The notes beneath the pieces are model-generated. The model ran no database searches. It saw only the letters and a list, made by a program, of their open reading frames with translations, and had not been told where the DNA came from. The position numbers were made by a program, and so were the translations under genes. 64,000 nt of DNA from Mermis nigrescens (Eukaryota; Nematoda; Enoplea; Mermithida; Mermithidae), in assembly GCA_036768485.1 (NCBI GenBank), contig JAVLUZ010000165.1:1426001-1490000 (forward strand), written 5' to 3'. Within the stretch, counting starts at the first letter, position 1, and each line of letters begins with the position of its first letter. Below are positions 25,742 to 38,190 of this stretch, piece after piece.

Positions 25742-28700
25742 ATGTATAAAATGTAGTGTTGCCAACCCTCATCTGTGAAAAACTAAAAAAATTAAAACTT
25801 ACAAAATATCTAAAAAATGCCAGTCAAAAGTTTTAATATCCAGAAAAAATTTAATCAATTTTTTAAACAACGAAGCAGGGATTTCTGCATTTATCTAGCA
25901 TTTGGCAACTCGAATATCGATTTAGGTAGGCAGGCAACTACAAACAGTGCAAATAAATATTACTACCTAACTCGGCGCTGAAGTATAACTATCGAGTCCT
26001 CAAATGTTGGGAAAAAAGTCCGTTTTTGGCCGTTTTTAGGTGTTTTTTTTGGTTGAAAAGCATCTAAAATTACATAGAACAAAAAATCACTTTCAGTAAA
26101 AAAATCTCAATTTCAGAAAAAAATCTAAAATACTCACAAAAAATGGCAACTCAAAAAAAACTCGAAGCCTAGAAAACTCACGTTTCGAGAAAAAAACTAA
26201 CGGTTGGCAACACTGATAAAATGTTACATCGTTTTCGAAAGACGCGTGAAAAAGTCGTAAACCGTAAAATATATTCAGTCTGTTCCATTCCGAACGGCCC
26301 ATCCACTTAAGGATTTATTACAGTAGCAGAATATCTTACGGTCTAGGTTGTTGCAGCACTTTGTTAGATGCGCTCCGTTTTAAGCAAAACGCTCCAAACA
26401 GCAATAAAACAAGTTTGAAGCAGCCAGCTGCTACAAGAGCGTAACTGAAGAAGCCGTCTGTACAGTGAAGAACTAATACAGTAATAAGAATTTAGATAAA
26501 ATGGGCCATTTGAACTAATACAGTAATAAGAATTTAGATAAAATGGGCCATTTGGAATGTAACAGACAATAGTAGAGCAAGTATGTCGGAAAGGAATAAA
26601 TATCCACGACCTTGGACCTGCAAACAGCAATGCAAGCTGAACGGCATAATGAGTTCTGGTTTCAAATACATTTGAGCGTCAATAACTCGTCGTCAAAATC
26701 GAACAAGCAATATTTCGGTGTAATTAGTTAAATCGATTCAATGCGCAACTAAAAACTGACGTTATGCAAGTAGACATTTTCAAAAATACTGGAAAGAAGC
26801 GTATGAGCCAAGCTTTTTGAAAAATTTGGCATTGGAAACCTGGTCAATTTCTAACAATTGAAAAATTGATTAACAGCCACTGCAGATAAGAATCAGACAC
26901 TTCGTTTCAATGACATGTCTCAGATTTCGACCAGACTTTACACAAAGGCATACATGTATGAGTTATTAATCTGTGTAAAATATTTTTGCGTGTTGTCGTC
27001 TTACTAGAGAGATATGGCTTAATATAGATTACAGTAAGGCGAAAGTGACAATTGGGCATGCCCCCAGAACAATCCGTTTTTCTCCACATATTCTTGACCG
27101 ATTTAATTAATTCTTTTTGTTATGTAGGCAGAAAATTTGTGCATGATGTAGCAATGCATTATATATGACCGCTCGCTACGTTCGATCGCTTTACACACAG
27201 TAATCCGATGAGGTCAAATTGCTTTTCTTATAGCTCAAAGTTAAAAAATATGGCATTTTATTTTTCAATTTTTTTACATCATTAGAAAGAAAATTAAATT
27301 CCCTATCAGAAATTTTCCCTTTGTTTGGGAGGCAGAACCATAAGAAATATACAATATTAAAAATATTTAGGATTAGAATTTCTAGCTCTTTCAGACAAAT
27401 TTAAATTTGCTGCCTAACGTTAAAGTGAACCGGTGTTATAGGAAAAGGAATGCACCAAACATCAACAAATCATGAATATTTCATTAGAAGTTTAAAGTCT
27501 CTTAAGCCTCCTGGATTGGTACGCACATCACTTGAATGAACAGACGTATACTTATCAAGCCTGGTGTTTTCTTCGAAAATTTTTAAAAATAAAAAATAAC
27601 CAGAATGCGCTATAGCGGCGGGCATTTAATCTTCTTTACATCAGGCAGGCTCTTTTGTACTGGCATCAAATGCTATGCAAAAAGGAAAAAATTAGGGAAA
27701 TTTAATTTCTTCAGGTCTAATAAATTTTGTTTTTTAATCAGGGTCTATCTACTAAGATTCAATCGTTGCATAACACAAGTATGTACGTATTCTTATTCAG
27801 TGCGATTTTCCGATTTAGATCCTTTTTGGTTCAGATTGATATCGAAAAACAACTTTCACAGACCTGTGAGGAGTTCAGTAGAAGTGTTTCTCAAGCCAAA
27901 ATGGCCTCGAAAAACTGTATATATATCTATGCTAGAAACAGCGGAAAATCCTTAATCAAATGTTTTCGTTGATTCCAATCAATTTTAAAGAAAATGTTCG
28001 ATTTGCTTCCTTTTTTGGCCTTTACTTTATTATTTTTCTTAGAAAAACTTCCCACTTTTTCATTTAGGTCTAAATCATACATGGGTAAAGGGTGTTTAAC
28101 CTCCAGAATCTGACTCTACAGCAGACCCTGATCAATGTGGAATTTTAGGGATATTTTTTGTGATTGTTGTGAGTTGTTTTCCAGCCAAATCCCTAGAAAT
28201 TGGTTGCTACCCACTGGTTAAGTATACTTCACTTACCCACGTGCATGTCTGCTACCTATCTAACGTCGCATGATTTCTGTCTGCTTCACTGTTAGTTTTA
28301 CTCGTATTGCTCCTTTTACAGCAATTTAAATCATAACGAATCGGACTCTGAAAATAGGTTAAATACCTATTTTTTTCTTTTTCACGACGTTTGAGGCCAA
28401 TAGGTACGAGCCTGATGTAAAGAAGATAAAATGCCATGGTTTTCTGTCACACATGCATAGCATGGTAATCGGGAGGGGATGGGTTAGGGTCTTTTTCGGG
28501 CTGAGAAACGATTGGTACACGCCAAAACACAGTCTTTCTGACGTTTCGGACAATCTTCGTTCTTTCTAGAAGATAAAAACATGATAAATTTAAAAAAAAA
28601 TTTTTTGAAAAATCGAATAAATTGAACAAAATACAGTCAAAAATGTATATATTTGTGCCGAAAATAGGCTGAAAGTGCTTAAAAAGGCACACTTTCTTAC

Positions 28701-29944
28701 AATTTTTACAAAATTTGACAATTCTGGGGGTACGGCAGCCATTTTGGCGGGAGGGGGCGTCAGTTGTCATTCTGGGGAGCAAAAAACTAGCAAAACTAGC
28801 AAGATATATCTTCTGTGCTACGTAAAGTTAGTAAAGTTTTAAGTTCAGTTAACTTTGACTAAGTACCACTAAATGCTTTTGAAGCAGTTAGTTAAGATAA
28901 TGGTAAGGTATGCGTCGACATGTGGTCATGAAAATTATTTATTAAATATGTGAAAAGTCAAAAAAATTACGTAGCATGATTAAACAATAAGGTTTGTGCC
29001 ATCGCTATTGTCTTCTCCTAAGCACCTGAGACTGTTGAAACTTGGGCGTAAACAATGTAATAAAAACAGTGCCAAATGGGTAACAAAACACGTTCAAAGT
29101 CCAAAAATTAAAATTAAATAATATTTTGGTAAAAAGTTGTCCACTTTGCCGATAATGTCATGGCTGGTGATACCGATATTTTTTGATTCTGTGCTGCTAT
29201 AGCTTATCTACTAATGAATAAGCGACTCGATTTGCTCAGCAGCACAACTTCTTTTGAATCAAGGGGCATTCAGTAGCACCACAGCAACAACAACAACAGC
29301 ACCAACAGCAGTGATTATTTGGAACTCCAAGTTGCGCGCACTGGTATGGCACTGTTCACATATGTGGACACATACCCTACCAATATCGTTAAATGAGCCA
29401 AAATAAATAAAATAATGAATAAAAATATACTAGAAACCAAGGGACTAAAAGAACTCAAAAAAGGCAAAAACTGAGGAGCTGATGAGGCTGAGTTGAAACT
29501 TCATAATAATCTGACTCAGCCGATTCATTGTGTTTTTTATACATTTCATTAGATCAGGAATATTAGCAACTAGGTACCCCTGAAGTAAAATATAGGTCGT
29601 GCAATAAAAGTATTTACCTACTATTCTTCTGGAGTAGGAAAAAACCAGTAAATGGCCACGCATGATTGTGTACAAATCATAATATGTACCTACCTACTGA
29701 GATTGGTGAATATACGAGTCTCGATTATTGAGCTGCGAGAAAATTTAACAAAAATTATTTTGGAGCGTCAAGTTAAAAGCATATCAGCATAATAATGCTG
29801 AACGTTAATTGCCCCAGGATAAGAAATTCCTACCGCATTACGCCACTGGAAAAAAAGAAAATAAGTAAATCCTGTCACGCTGCTTGTCTACTTACAACAC
29901 TTTTAGTATTCCCATTACTCTTCAAACTAAATTCTGCCCGAAAT
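25742..29944. other. Intergenic region between serpin 1 and serpin 2
   Basis: No gene recognised. 26468-26555 is a precise direct duplication of ~43 bp containing 'taataagaatttagataaaa'. 27880-28100 is a diverged R2 and 28495-28795 an R5-like repeat. 29285-29312 is a (CAA/CAG) microsatellite. The longest open frame (27605-27955) has no domain and runs into the R2. Confidence 0.55.
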
Positions 29945-30469
29945 ATGTATTCTATATTATGCGTAGCAATAATTCTAATTCAACAACTCGCAATAGCTGA
30001 AGTTAATTTGCCATTATTCGAAAATGTTTCGATGGAAATGGGTCCCAAAATTTTGTACGCCTTGCGCGATACGAATCCCGGAAGCATCCTCGTGTCCCCG
30101 GCCACCCTGGCCGCCCTCTACGGCCTAATTTACGCGGCTTCGGGAGAGGAGAGCGACGAAGTGGGAAATTTGGTATTTCAAGGCGCCCGCCTGGACACCA
30201 TTTGGGACGATGTGAAATTTTACAAGAATTACGCAGCCAATGCGAATAGCGACGCCATGGTTCGATTTTTCTAGGGCGCCAATAGATTCGTCTATCAAAA
30301 GGGTGGGCCAAGTTCTACGCTGCCCACACGAAGAGGTCACGCGGCCGTCTTGGACAGCAAGATGGTCGATAAGGTCGACTTTGTCAATGAGCCTGAAGTC
30401 GCCAGAAAATTGATAAACAACGAAATTTCGAGGCATAATTTTGGCAAAATCGACGAACTCTTCGGGTAA

Positions 30470-30708
30470 TGGTCACACCCACCTGGGAGTGGGGGCTGAG
30501 GAATATGCACCCCCAGAAGGCTGAATACCCCTCCTAAAAACCAAAATACCCCTGAAATTCAATTCTTAAAAATTTCTTCGTTTTTTTCGCAATTTTTTGA
30601 TTCCAATGGATAGTGCTCGATGAGAAACCTTGAAAAAAGGTGTTTTTCGCCATACCATCATTTTAAGACCATTGCACCCCCCAGAAATTTGTTGCTGCCC
30701 ACGTATGG
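30470..30708 (-). repeat. R1 copy, reverse orientation
   Basis: Starts five bases after the exon 1 donor of serpin 2 (gtcacacccacctgggagtg) and ends near gttgctgcccacgtatgg. The insertion left the donor itself intact. Confidence 0.8.
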
Positions 30709-32629
30709 TAATGGTCCGTCCGTCGCGCAAAGATGTGCTCGTGGGGAGTTTAGGAGGGACTACTAGGCTCTTTAGAAGTACGGAGAGGATGAGTATTTTT
30801 TTCAAGTAAGACAAGATCTGAGGATAGAAACGGATAAGGATCGACAACTTTTCTGCAAAAGGGCTTGAAATCGAACCAGGAAGTGTAACGTTTACTTTAA
30901 TTCTACGCTTTAAAGTTGTTCCATCATTTTAGTTGTTTAAGTTTTTTTCTATAATTGTTTTAATTCTATAAGTTTGTCATTTTAGTTAATTTGATTTGAC
31001 GTCGTTCAAAGCAGCTGACCGACTCATCTCAAAAGTGGCCATTCGGTTGTGCATGTTCTTAGGTTGAAATATGAAAATATACGAAGAGTTCGCGAGTGTT
31101 TGGCCTTTTTATACGGGAAAAGGTGAAATGAAAAATAGAGGTCTTTCTTACAAAGAATGCACGTCAAGCTTAATATTTTTTCTTACAAGCTTTTTTTAAA
31201 TTTCATAATATAAGTTTCTGAACTGTTCTTATTGTATCAAGTAGAACCGATTAGCCACATTAAAGTTGAATCAATAAATACCGATAAATTCAATTACAGC
31301 CAATCAGTCTGTAGTGCGCTTCACGCAAGCTTGAGCATAAATTTTAAAAATTATTTCCAACGACAAAATGACCAATTGCGATTAAAGGATCCATGTAATA
31401 TATAACAATGGTAATCTGTCGGCATACTGTCGTTTAAAATTGTAAAATTTATGCCCAAACTTATGTAAAACGGACTATACTTTAACCGAGATAAGAATTG
31501 AAACGATTTTACACTTTTCCGTTTAGTGCAGGATTAGCTTGTTTGAATGAGTAAATTACCAAGAGTCAGAATGCGTTGTTTAACAATTGCGGACGGATAT
31601 TTATACAACGATTAAACGAGCTGATTTATGCTCAATTTAACAACTATTTATGTCTTAGTCGCAAATTTACGTAATTTCACTCGGTTGATATAAAATAAAT
31701 CGGGACGCATGCACAATTCGTAAAATATTCCAGTGTTAGGTGAGATTTTTTATGCGACGCAATTTAATAAAATACGTTATGAGAGGCAAAAGCTCTTTCC
31801 TCTTTTTTAATCTGCTTTTTAGGCTCATGGTAATCATTTGCCGGCAATTCAAGGCTTACTGAAAAAGTGCAATGCATTTAAATTGTGATTAACGAATGAA
31901 ACTTTGAGATCATCCACTCTGACTCCAAAGAGGAGCTTTAGGGGTTTTAAGCTTCGCATATACGCACCTATACCATGACCGAGAAACGATTTGCAATTTT
32001 TTTTTATAAATTTTAATTTCTTCTAAACTTTAAAATTAAGATTTTTGCCAAAATTTTCACTATCGGCCCAATTAACGTTCTTTTGCAGACCGTACGATAT
32101 AAGCTCACAGACTCGCGCTGTTTTGGGCAAGCGCAGCTACTTTAGATGGAACATTTACGTATGGGTTTGACCCCGACGACACTTCGCTACATTTATTCTA
32201 TCTCAATCAGTCGCTAGCTGAGCCAGTGTCGACAATGAACGCAACTTGTTCAAAATATTTTTTATTACGAGGACAAATACCTTAAAGTGGCCGGTCTTCC
32301 ATATGGAACCACTGAACGATTAGTCGCATATTTTATTGTGCCGCAGAAGAAGTATCAGTTGGATAGTTTGGAGAAAAGATACGTTGAAACCTAGTTACTT
32401 GAGCCACATTTTGCGAAACGCCGCTGATAATGTTGCCCTTGTTACAGTGAGTTTTTACTTTAGTCCATCAACCAAATTTGATCGAGATTCTACAAACTTT
32501 GTTCTTTATTTGCAATATTTCGCAAATTTTCCGATTTAGCAATACATGTTTTTGTTTACCTCATCTATCATGACTGAGACCTTAATCTTGAAATAAAAGG
32601 GTTCAAAAGTTATGGACTGCCGAGGAGCA

Positions 32630-32745
32630 GAGGTCAAATTCTGGGAGTTGTCCGATGGGGCAGAATCGCCAAAAATAGAACCTTAAATTAAATTTTGAGT
32701 GTCCATCAATTTAGGGCTTCCGCTGGATTTTGGGGAACAGACCCT
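32630..32745 (+). repeat. R3-like fragment
   Basis: Shares 'gtccgatggggcagaatcgcc' style wording with 17880-17990 and 49590-49690. In serpin 2 intron 2. Confidence 0.5.
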
Positions 32746-33553
32746 CTACGGCTATTTGTGAGTGTAGGTCTAACCTATTGTACTTTCAAGCAATTTATGT
32801 ATAATAACGTAATTTATCCTTAAAATCCCGGATTTTACTCCTCCGTGATCGCAAAGTCCCGATTTCACTAAGTTGGTTAGCCTGACCTTTATGAATCTAT
32901 AATAAATTTGATGTTCTTGGGACTTATGCGAGCTGTTTTCACTTTTCAAAATATAAAAATTCCCAGGTCAATAATTAGATGATTCCAAACTTTTTCAATA
33001 ACTGTTCTTAATTTCAGCAGCAGTGCGTTTTTTCGCGTTTAGAACGAATCTTACCTTCAATGTATGCTCTTTGATAAAAAGCTAAGTATGCTCAAAATTT
33101 AGATAATCCTTGCAGGTATCCATTCCCAAGTTCAAGCTCGACCTGAAGCCCTTGAATGTTAAAAACGCTTACATAAAGTTCGGCACTACAACAATGTTTG
33201 CTGATGGATTTGCCGATCTATCAAATTTATATTCGAATGACTTGTATGTTTCGAAAGCGCTTCACAAGGCAACACTCGAAGTAATTAATGTGCATATTTT
33301 CAGGCGCCAAATAAAACAACAAGGGTTATTAATATTCATTCTAATTTACACTTATATTTATTGTTTCATCGTTTTTCAAAGCTTCTATATGTCCTTTCGT
33401 TTCCTGCAGGGATCTTTGTTTTTTTTCGAAAAAATCGTCTGAATTTATATCAGAAAAATAGGGAACTCTATAATCAGCCGGATATGAATTTTTGAATTTT
33501 GGTGCGTATTTCTTTGTACAAAGTGAATCATTAGCACAAAACAATAAATAAAA

Positions 33554-33618
33554 ACGATAAATAAAGGTTGCGACTTCAGATCTCAAACGATAAATAAAGG
33601 TTGCGACTTCAGATCTTC
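33554..33618. repeat. Tandem duplication, ~33-bp unit
   Basis: Two near-perfect copies containing 'aaataaaggttgcgacttca', in serpin 2 intron 3. Apart from this the intron shows nothing. Confidence 0.85.
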
Positions 33619-34911
33619 ACCTTAGATCTCGAAAAATGACTATTCCATTTGAGAGCTAAGCAATAACTAGTTTTTTGTTAGTTTTTTTCGTTACTGGCAT
33701 AAATAATTGAATTTATGTCTTATTTGTTGAAAAATTTTAAAATTATGTCGGGGAAATCGAGAAACTTCTGCAAACGCAAATTAAACGTTTTTTTCCCTTT
33801 GCTCTTTTAGATGTGTGGTCACTCTGATCCCGCTCCCAATCATCTAAGTTGTAGCAATATACTTAGAGTGATCTTTTTATGATATCCTTGTTGATCTTAA
33901 GTACTTCCGAAACGTAGCTTGAAAATTTTTCTACTCTTATCTCACAGCTTTATGAGTAAAATGACTGCTTTTTGCCTTTTGAGATGCAATTTTTTGTATA
34001 TTCTGCCTCAAATTTAATGATTATTGAATATTACTACCAATCTATTGTAATAACATTTTCTCATCATTAGGCTCAAAGAAAAAGATATGTAGGCATTTAA
34101 GGATATAAATCTGTAATTAGCGAAAAATCAAGTATCCATTTAGGCAAACTCAAATTTTCTTTGACAATTTTTTCAAAAACGTATAACTTACGTATAGACC
34201 GATGGTTATCCTTGTCTTGAATTTTGTTTCGAAAAATATAATGTATGCGTTGATGGTGTTACCACAGCCAAATTGATTTGAAAAAAATTTCTTCACGCTG
34301 TAAACACTAATGGCATTTAAGTATGTTACGAAAGTATATCCATACATGGGCAGCTCGTAAATTCATCAGGCTAAAAAATGGCTAAAAACACCGAACGTTT
34401 TTCGTTCAACTGTATCTATTAGCACAGGAAAATCGCGGAAAAAGAAAAACTAAGCGTTTTTGAAATTTTAATTCTAGTTGCAGTCCTGCTCGGGGTCTAG
34501 ACCACACATGGGCGTGGAGGTTAAGGAGGGGGTCGTACTTTTCACCTATAAGTTAAAAAACCCCGCAGATTACAGTAGACCCCCAGAATTATATTTTTAG
34601 TAACATTTTTAGCGATTTATCCCATCCTAAGCCCCAGAATTTGGGTACTGCCCATGTATGGTCATTCGCGTTTTGAAATACTTTTTCCGAAATGCATTCA
34701 ATTAGTGCGCCGTAAATTTTCATATTTTCCTATCCATGTCTTTGATTTGCTTAAGGTACACGAAGGTTCAGTAAAAGAGTGCCCAAAAAATGATGCTAGC
34801 CGAAGAGATCTTCCTCAGGCTATAGTCAATTGTGATCAGCCGTTTCTCATCGCAGTCATGGACAGAAAAAGTCATATTTTACTGTTTTACGGCAGGGTTA
34901 CTATCATATGA

Positions 34912-36043
34912 GAGATTTCATGATACAGAGTGCTGAATAGGAAACACATATGTAGATACTCACTTCATCACATGGTTGTATCGTCAGAGAATAATGAATT
35001 GTGAGAAATGCTTTCTAAAGTGACATTTGGCATTTAAAAGAAATAACATTGCAAATCAAGTAGAAAAAGATGGAACCAGCTTAACATGAAAGAAAATCAA
35101 TAAGCATAGAAGCAAAGCATGGCCGGTCTGTGAGGTCCGCTACGACTAGTATAAATGCTAAACTTGTGTAAAAATTATGGCAATCCACAGTATATATTTT
35201 GAAGTAATTTTACAGGAAATTTTTGAATTTTACTTAGTTTGGTCTTCATTTTACCTTTTTTTCAGAAATTCCCAATTTTTTTATTCTGGGATCCATTCCC
35301 CAACGTGCTTGTCTGGTCACTGACATTTCCCAATTACAAATTAGCCTTCATTTGGTCTTCATGTGTCGTCCATTTAAAGCTTTGCTTGTGGTGGCATTAC
35401 GATGCAATAATTTTTTATGTTCAGAAAAATAAGCGAATACCTACATATGTATGTACATGCGAAAACCTTTTGTTTGAAGACTGTTTTTTCCTGGAAGAAA
35501 TACCGGATGGCTAGTTTTACTATGGCTGCGCGCAAGCCTAAAAAGAGTAATGGGTGGGTCAGAAAATCTATTTGAAAACTAGTTCAGAGATGCATAGAGT
35601 CGCCAAGTCTGTGGGACCGAGAACTTATTCGGCTTCTCAAACGGTTTGCATGATAATGCCCAATCCCCGCTAATATGACTGATCATGGAGGTGCTTGAAA
35701 CTTTGACAAATTTTCGAAGTGAAATCGAATCCCATTCGCCTTATCTCACTTCTTTTTGGAAAACTCACATCTCGTCGACCACAGTAGTTTTTCATCACAG
35801 TCATCTAGCACACAATTCATACAAAAGTTGGCCTGCCTATGCATAAGCATAAACCACCCAGTCTTGTTCGCCGTAGGGATTAAGACGTATGAGTATGCAT
35901 TTTTGAATCAGAAAATATGATTCGAGCTTTTTTCTGATAGTCACCAACTCTTAAATCATTCAAAACCAGATCGCTTCATGTTTTGAAATTACGTCGCAGT
36001 TTTAGCGAGATCGTTTTACCATTGCTCACAATATCAAAATCGA
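34912..36043. other. Intergenic, one R2 copy
   Basis: 3' flank of serpin 2. 35110-35335 is a diverged plus-strand R2, ending near 'ccccaacgtgcttgtctggtc'. No gene seen. Confidence 0.55.
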
Positions 36044-37229
36044 CTTGTATGTAGCGTTGGCAAAAGTCTGACTAAGTACTAGCAAGGTCAATAGTCCGGA
36101 CTATGTCCTTTAGGCTTTGGACTATAGTCCTAGTCTTTTTCTAGCCCGTTAGTCCGGGAAAGGACTAGTCCTTTTTTGGCGGACTAAGTCCGGTTAGTCC
36201 GACCTACCGGACAAAAGTTCTTACTCCTTCCACGTTGTGCTATCCGACGTTTGATGTGCGTTTTGCAAGTCTTCCCTCTCTTTGGGGAGTGTTGTTTGTG
36301 TTTGCGCCTATGTTCACGTTAGTTTTTCTTTCATTGTCTGATTTTCAAACTTTGCCAAAGGGATATGTTTTATTTGTTCAGTGGAGGCGGAAAAAACAGG
36401 CGAGGTTGTCTACCATAAACAGCTAATTAGTTGTCAACTCAACAACAGCTATAGTTAAGTTTACATTATCAACGTTTTCTAATAAAAGTATTGTCCCAAA
36501 TGTCCACTGTCATTTTTTGTAAGAACCTCAGAATATAATTGGCTGTATAAACATAAACAGTTCTATATTTTGGTTTCAAGACTAAATTTTGTTGAATTAA
36601 AAAAATTTTCATATTTTGGGGACAAGACTAAATCTTGTTGGATTTATATGTAACATTCAGTCAGACTTGAATCCACGATTTTGGCCAATCCCGCAATGTC
36701 GGCACCATGTGAACGTGTGTTTAGTTGCGCAAGTGTGATTTTAGATAAAAATCGTGACAATTTAAGCGATGAACGTATTGAAATGGAATTTTTTTAAGTT
36801 TAAGTCTGAACTGTTTGGCCAGTAATATTTGCGTTTTTTACTTGAATCTGAGTAAAGTTTGTTACAAAATGTATTTAGAGTAGCACCTATAATACACATG
36901 TATGCATGTATGCATTCGTTGAATGTAGACTTCTTTTCATTGACTATTGAATCAGATCTGAACAGAAAAGCACTATAAAGTGAATACCACCATGTAGTGG
37001 GTTCCAGCATTGTTCTGTGATTTTTTAACAAAAAGCCAGTCTAGGTCTGGGTATGTTATCCATGCATAAATGATACTGTATTTTTATGAAGGACTTAGTC
37101 CGAGACTTAGTCTTTCATTTTAAGGACTACGGTCCGGACTATAGTCCTGATCCGAAGCAGTCCGGACTAAAACCTGGACTATAGTCCGGAAAGTCCTTTT
37201 TGCGGACTTTTGCCAACGCTATTTGTATG
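36044..37229 (+). mobile_element. hAT-type DNA transposon remnant with target duplication
   Basis: The terminal inverted repeats are TAGCGTTGGCAAAAGTC (from 36052) and its reverse complement ending at 37221, with minor mismatch. They are flanked by 8-bp duplications cttgtatg (36044-36051) and tttgtatg (37222-37229), 7 of 8 identical. Eight-bp duplications are the hAT hallmark. Both subterminal regions are crowded with ggactatagtcc-type palindromes. The 1170-bp element is too short for an intact transposase but keeps a C-terminal fragment (see 36660-36797). It is a deletion derivative that could only have moved using a transposase from elsewhere. Confidence 0.88.
36660..36797 (+). pseudogene. 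hAT transposase C-terminal dimerisation fragment
   Basis: In-frame stretch ending at TAA 36795-36797. It contains NPAMSAPCERVFSCAS followed by LDKNRDNLSDERIEM. This matches the hATC dimerisation domain pattern (P..S...ER.FS...., then R..L). No start codon, DDE catalytic core or zinc finger is present in the element, so this is a relic rather than a working enzyme. Confidence 0.85.
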
Positions 37230-37596
37230 CTCGTACAATAAATGTTGCTAAAAATTGGCTTTTGTCAATCCTGATTCAAACTTAAGCATTTGTCTTCGAA
37301 ATATTAAATAACTAGCAACGTTTATTTTATTTATTTATTTCTACGTTTTATTTTACACATTAAAATCCGCAGCCATTTCAATTTACCATTATAGCTTAAT
37401 AACGTGGGCACCGCTTCCGGTCATGGTATGTTGGGTTGAACACGTTAGATTCAAAATACACTCGTTTCAGAACCCTTACATTTTAAAGTTTTTCGCTATT
37501 TTTTATAAATTTTTTGATTTATCTAACTCCCTCTACCTTAATTTGGGCGTTGTCCGTACTTGTGGACATCACACAGGTGCGTATAGGTTCGTAGGT

Positions 37597-37990
37597 TCAG
37601 ACCACACCTGGGCGTGGGGTTAGGGGGAAGGTTTGGGAGGTATTCACCCCCCCCCCCGAGAAACCAAAATACACCCCCCAGTAAACAAAATACCTCCAGA
37701 ATTCAATTTTTGAAATTTTTTGTGTTCTTTCGCAATTTTTGATGCCAATGGATAGTGCTTGATGAGAAACGTTAAAAATAACGTTTTTTCGCCTTACCAC
37801 CATTTTTAAGGCCATGACCTTTGAAAAATCTTGCACCCCTAGAATTTTGGTGCCGCCCACCTATGGTTCACACCTTAAGAATCCGGTAGACCCTCCTAAA
37901 AATCGATAAAGCCCGGAATTAAATTTTTTGTATGTTTTTGAGATGTTTGCCGGTTTTACACCACCCAGCCCTCAAATCGGCCTCTGGCCA
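37597..37990 (-). repeat. R1 copy (reverse) plus R3 piece
   Basis: R1 at 37597-37866 begins cacacctgggcgtggggtta and ends ggtgccgcccacctatgg. R3-like sequence follows to 37990. 37230-37596 holds nothing recognisable. Confidence 0.8.
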
Positions 37991-38078
37991 TGAATAGTGG
38001 ACAGGCATTCGGATATAAGTGATAGTTTAAGATATCAAAAATTTTTTTTTAAATTTTGTAATTATTTCATTGTTGTAG

Positions 38079-38190
38079 GAAGACCAAGATACGAGATCCC
38101 GCTACTTATTGCGTTAGCTGCTCCTATTCAATACGGAAATGAATTCGGACCCAATTCGTATGCTGACGATTTTGTTTTTCGGGCTAAGCG
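38079..38190 (+). CDS. Orphan internal exon candidate
   Basis: A 112-bp block bounded by a good acceptor (cattgttgtag|GA) and a strong donor (AAGCG|GTAAGC). It is open in the frame giving RPRYEIPLLIALAAPIQYG then NEFGPNSYADDFVFRAKR. Composition and splice signals look coding and unlike the surrounding repeats. I do not recognise the family and could not find partner exons nearby. It could belong to a gene with very long introns, or be a captured or decayed exon. Confidence 0.35.

Larger units (their letters stand above)
29945..34911 (+). pseudogene. Serpin 2, frame-disrupted copy
   Basis: Homologue of serpin 1 with four exons: 29945-30465, 32089-32446, 33116-33280, 34756-34911. Splice sites are intact, and a signal peptide starts at MYSILCVAIIL. 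Landmarks: ILVSPATLAALYGLIYA, VDKVDFVN, DGTFTYGFD, AGLPYG, IPKFKLDLKP, ALHKATLEVHEG, CDQPFLIAV, LLFYGRV. Breaks: TAG at 30272-30274 in a stretch that looks like a local T and GG gain; an extra T in the T4 run at 32121-32124; an extra T in the T6 run at 32258-32263; an extra T at 32392. Beyond each break the alignment with serpin 1 resumes in the +1 frame. Counting these as insertions gives a full-length serpin of about 398 residues. The hinge (GSVKECPK) is again non-inhibitory. Either a young pseudogene or an intact gene with insertion errors in the assembly. Confidence 0.85.

Noticed and set aside
27605..27955. 116-codon plus frame
   Set aside because: Runs into a diverged R2, no splice or domain support.
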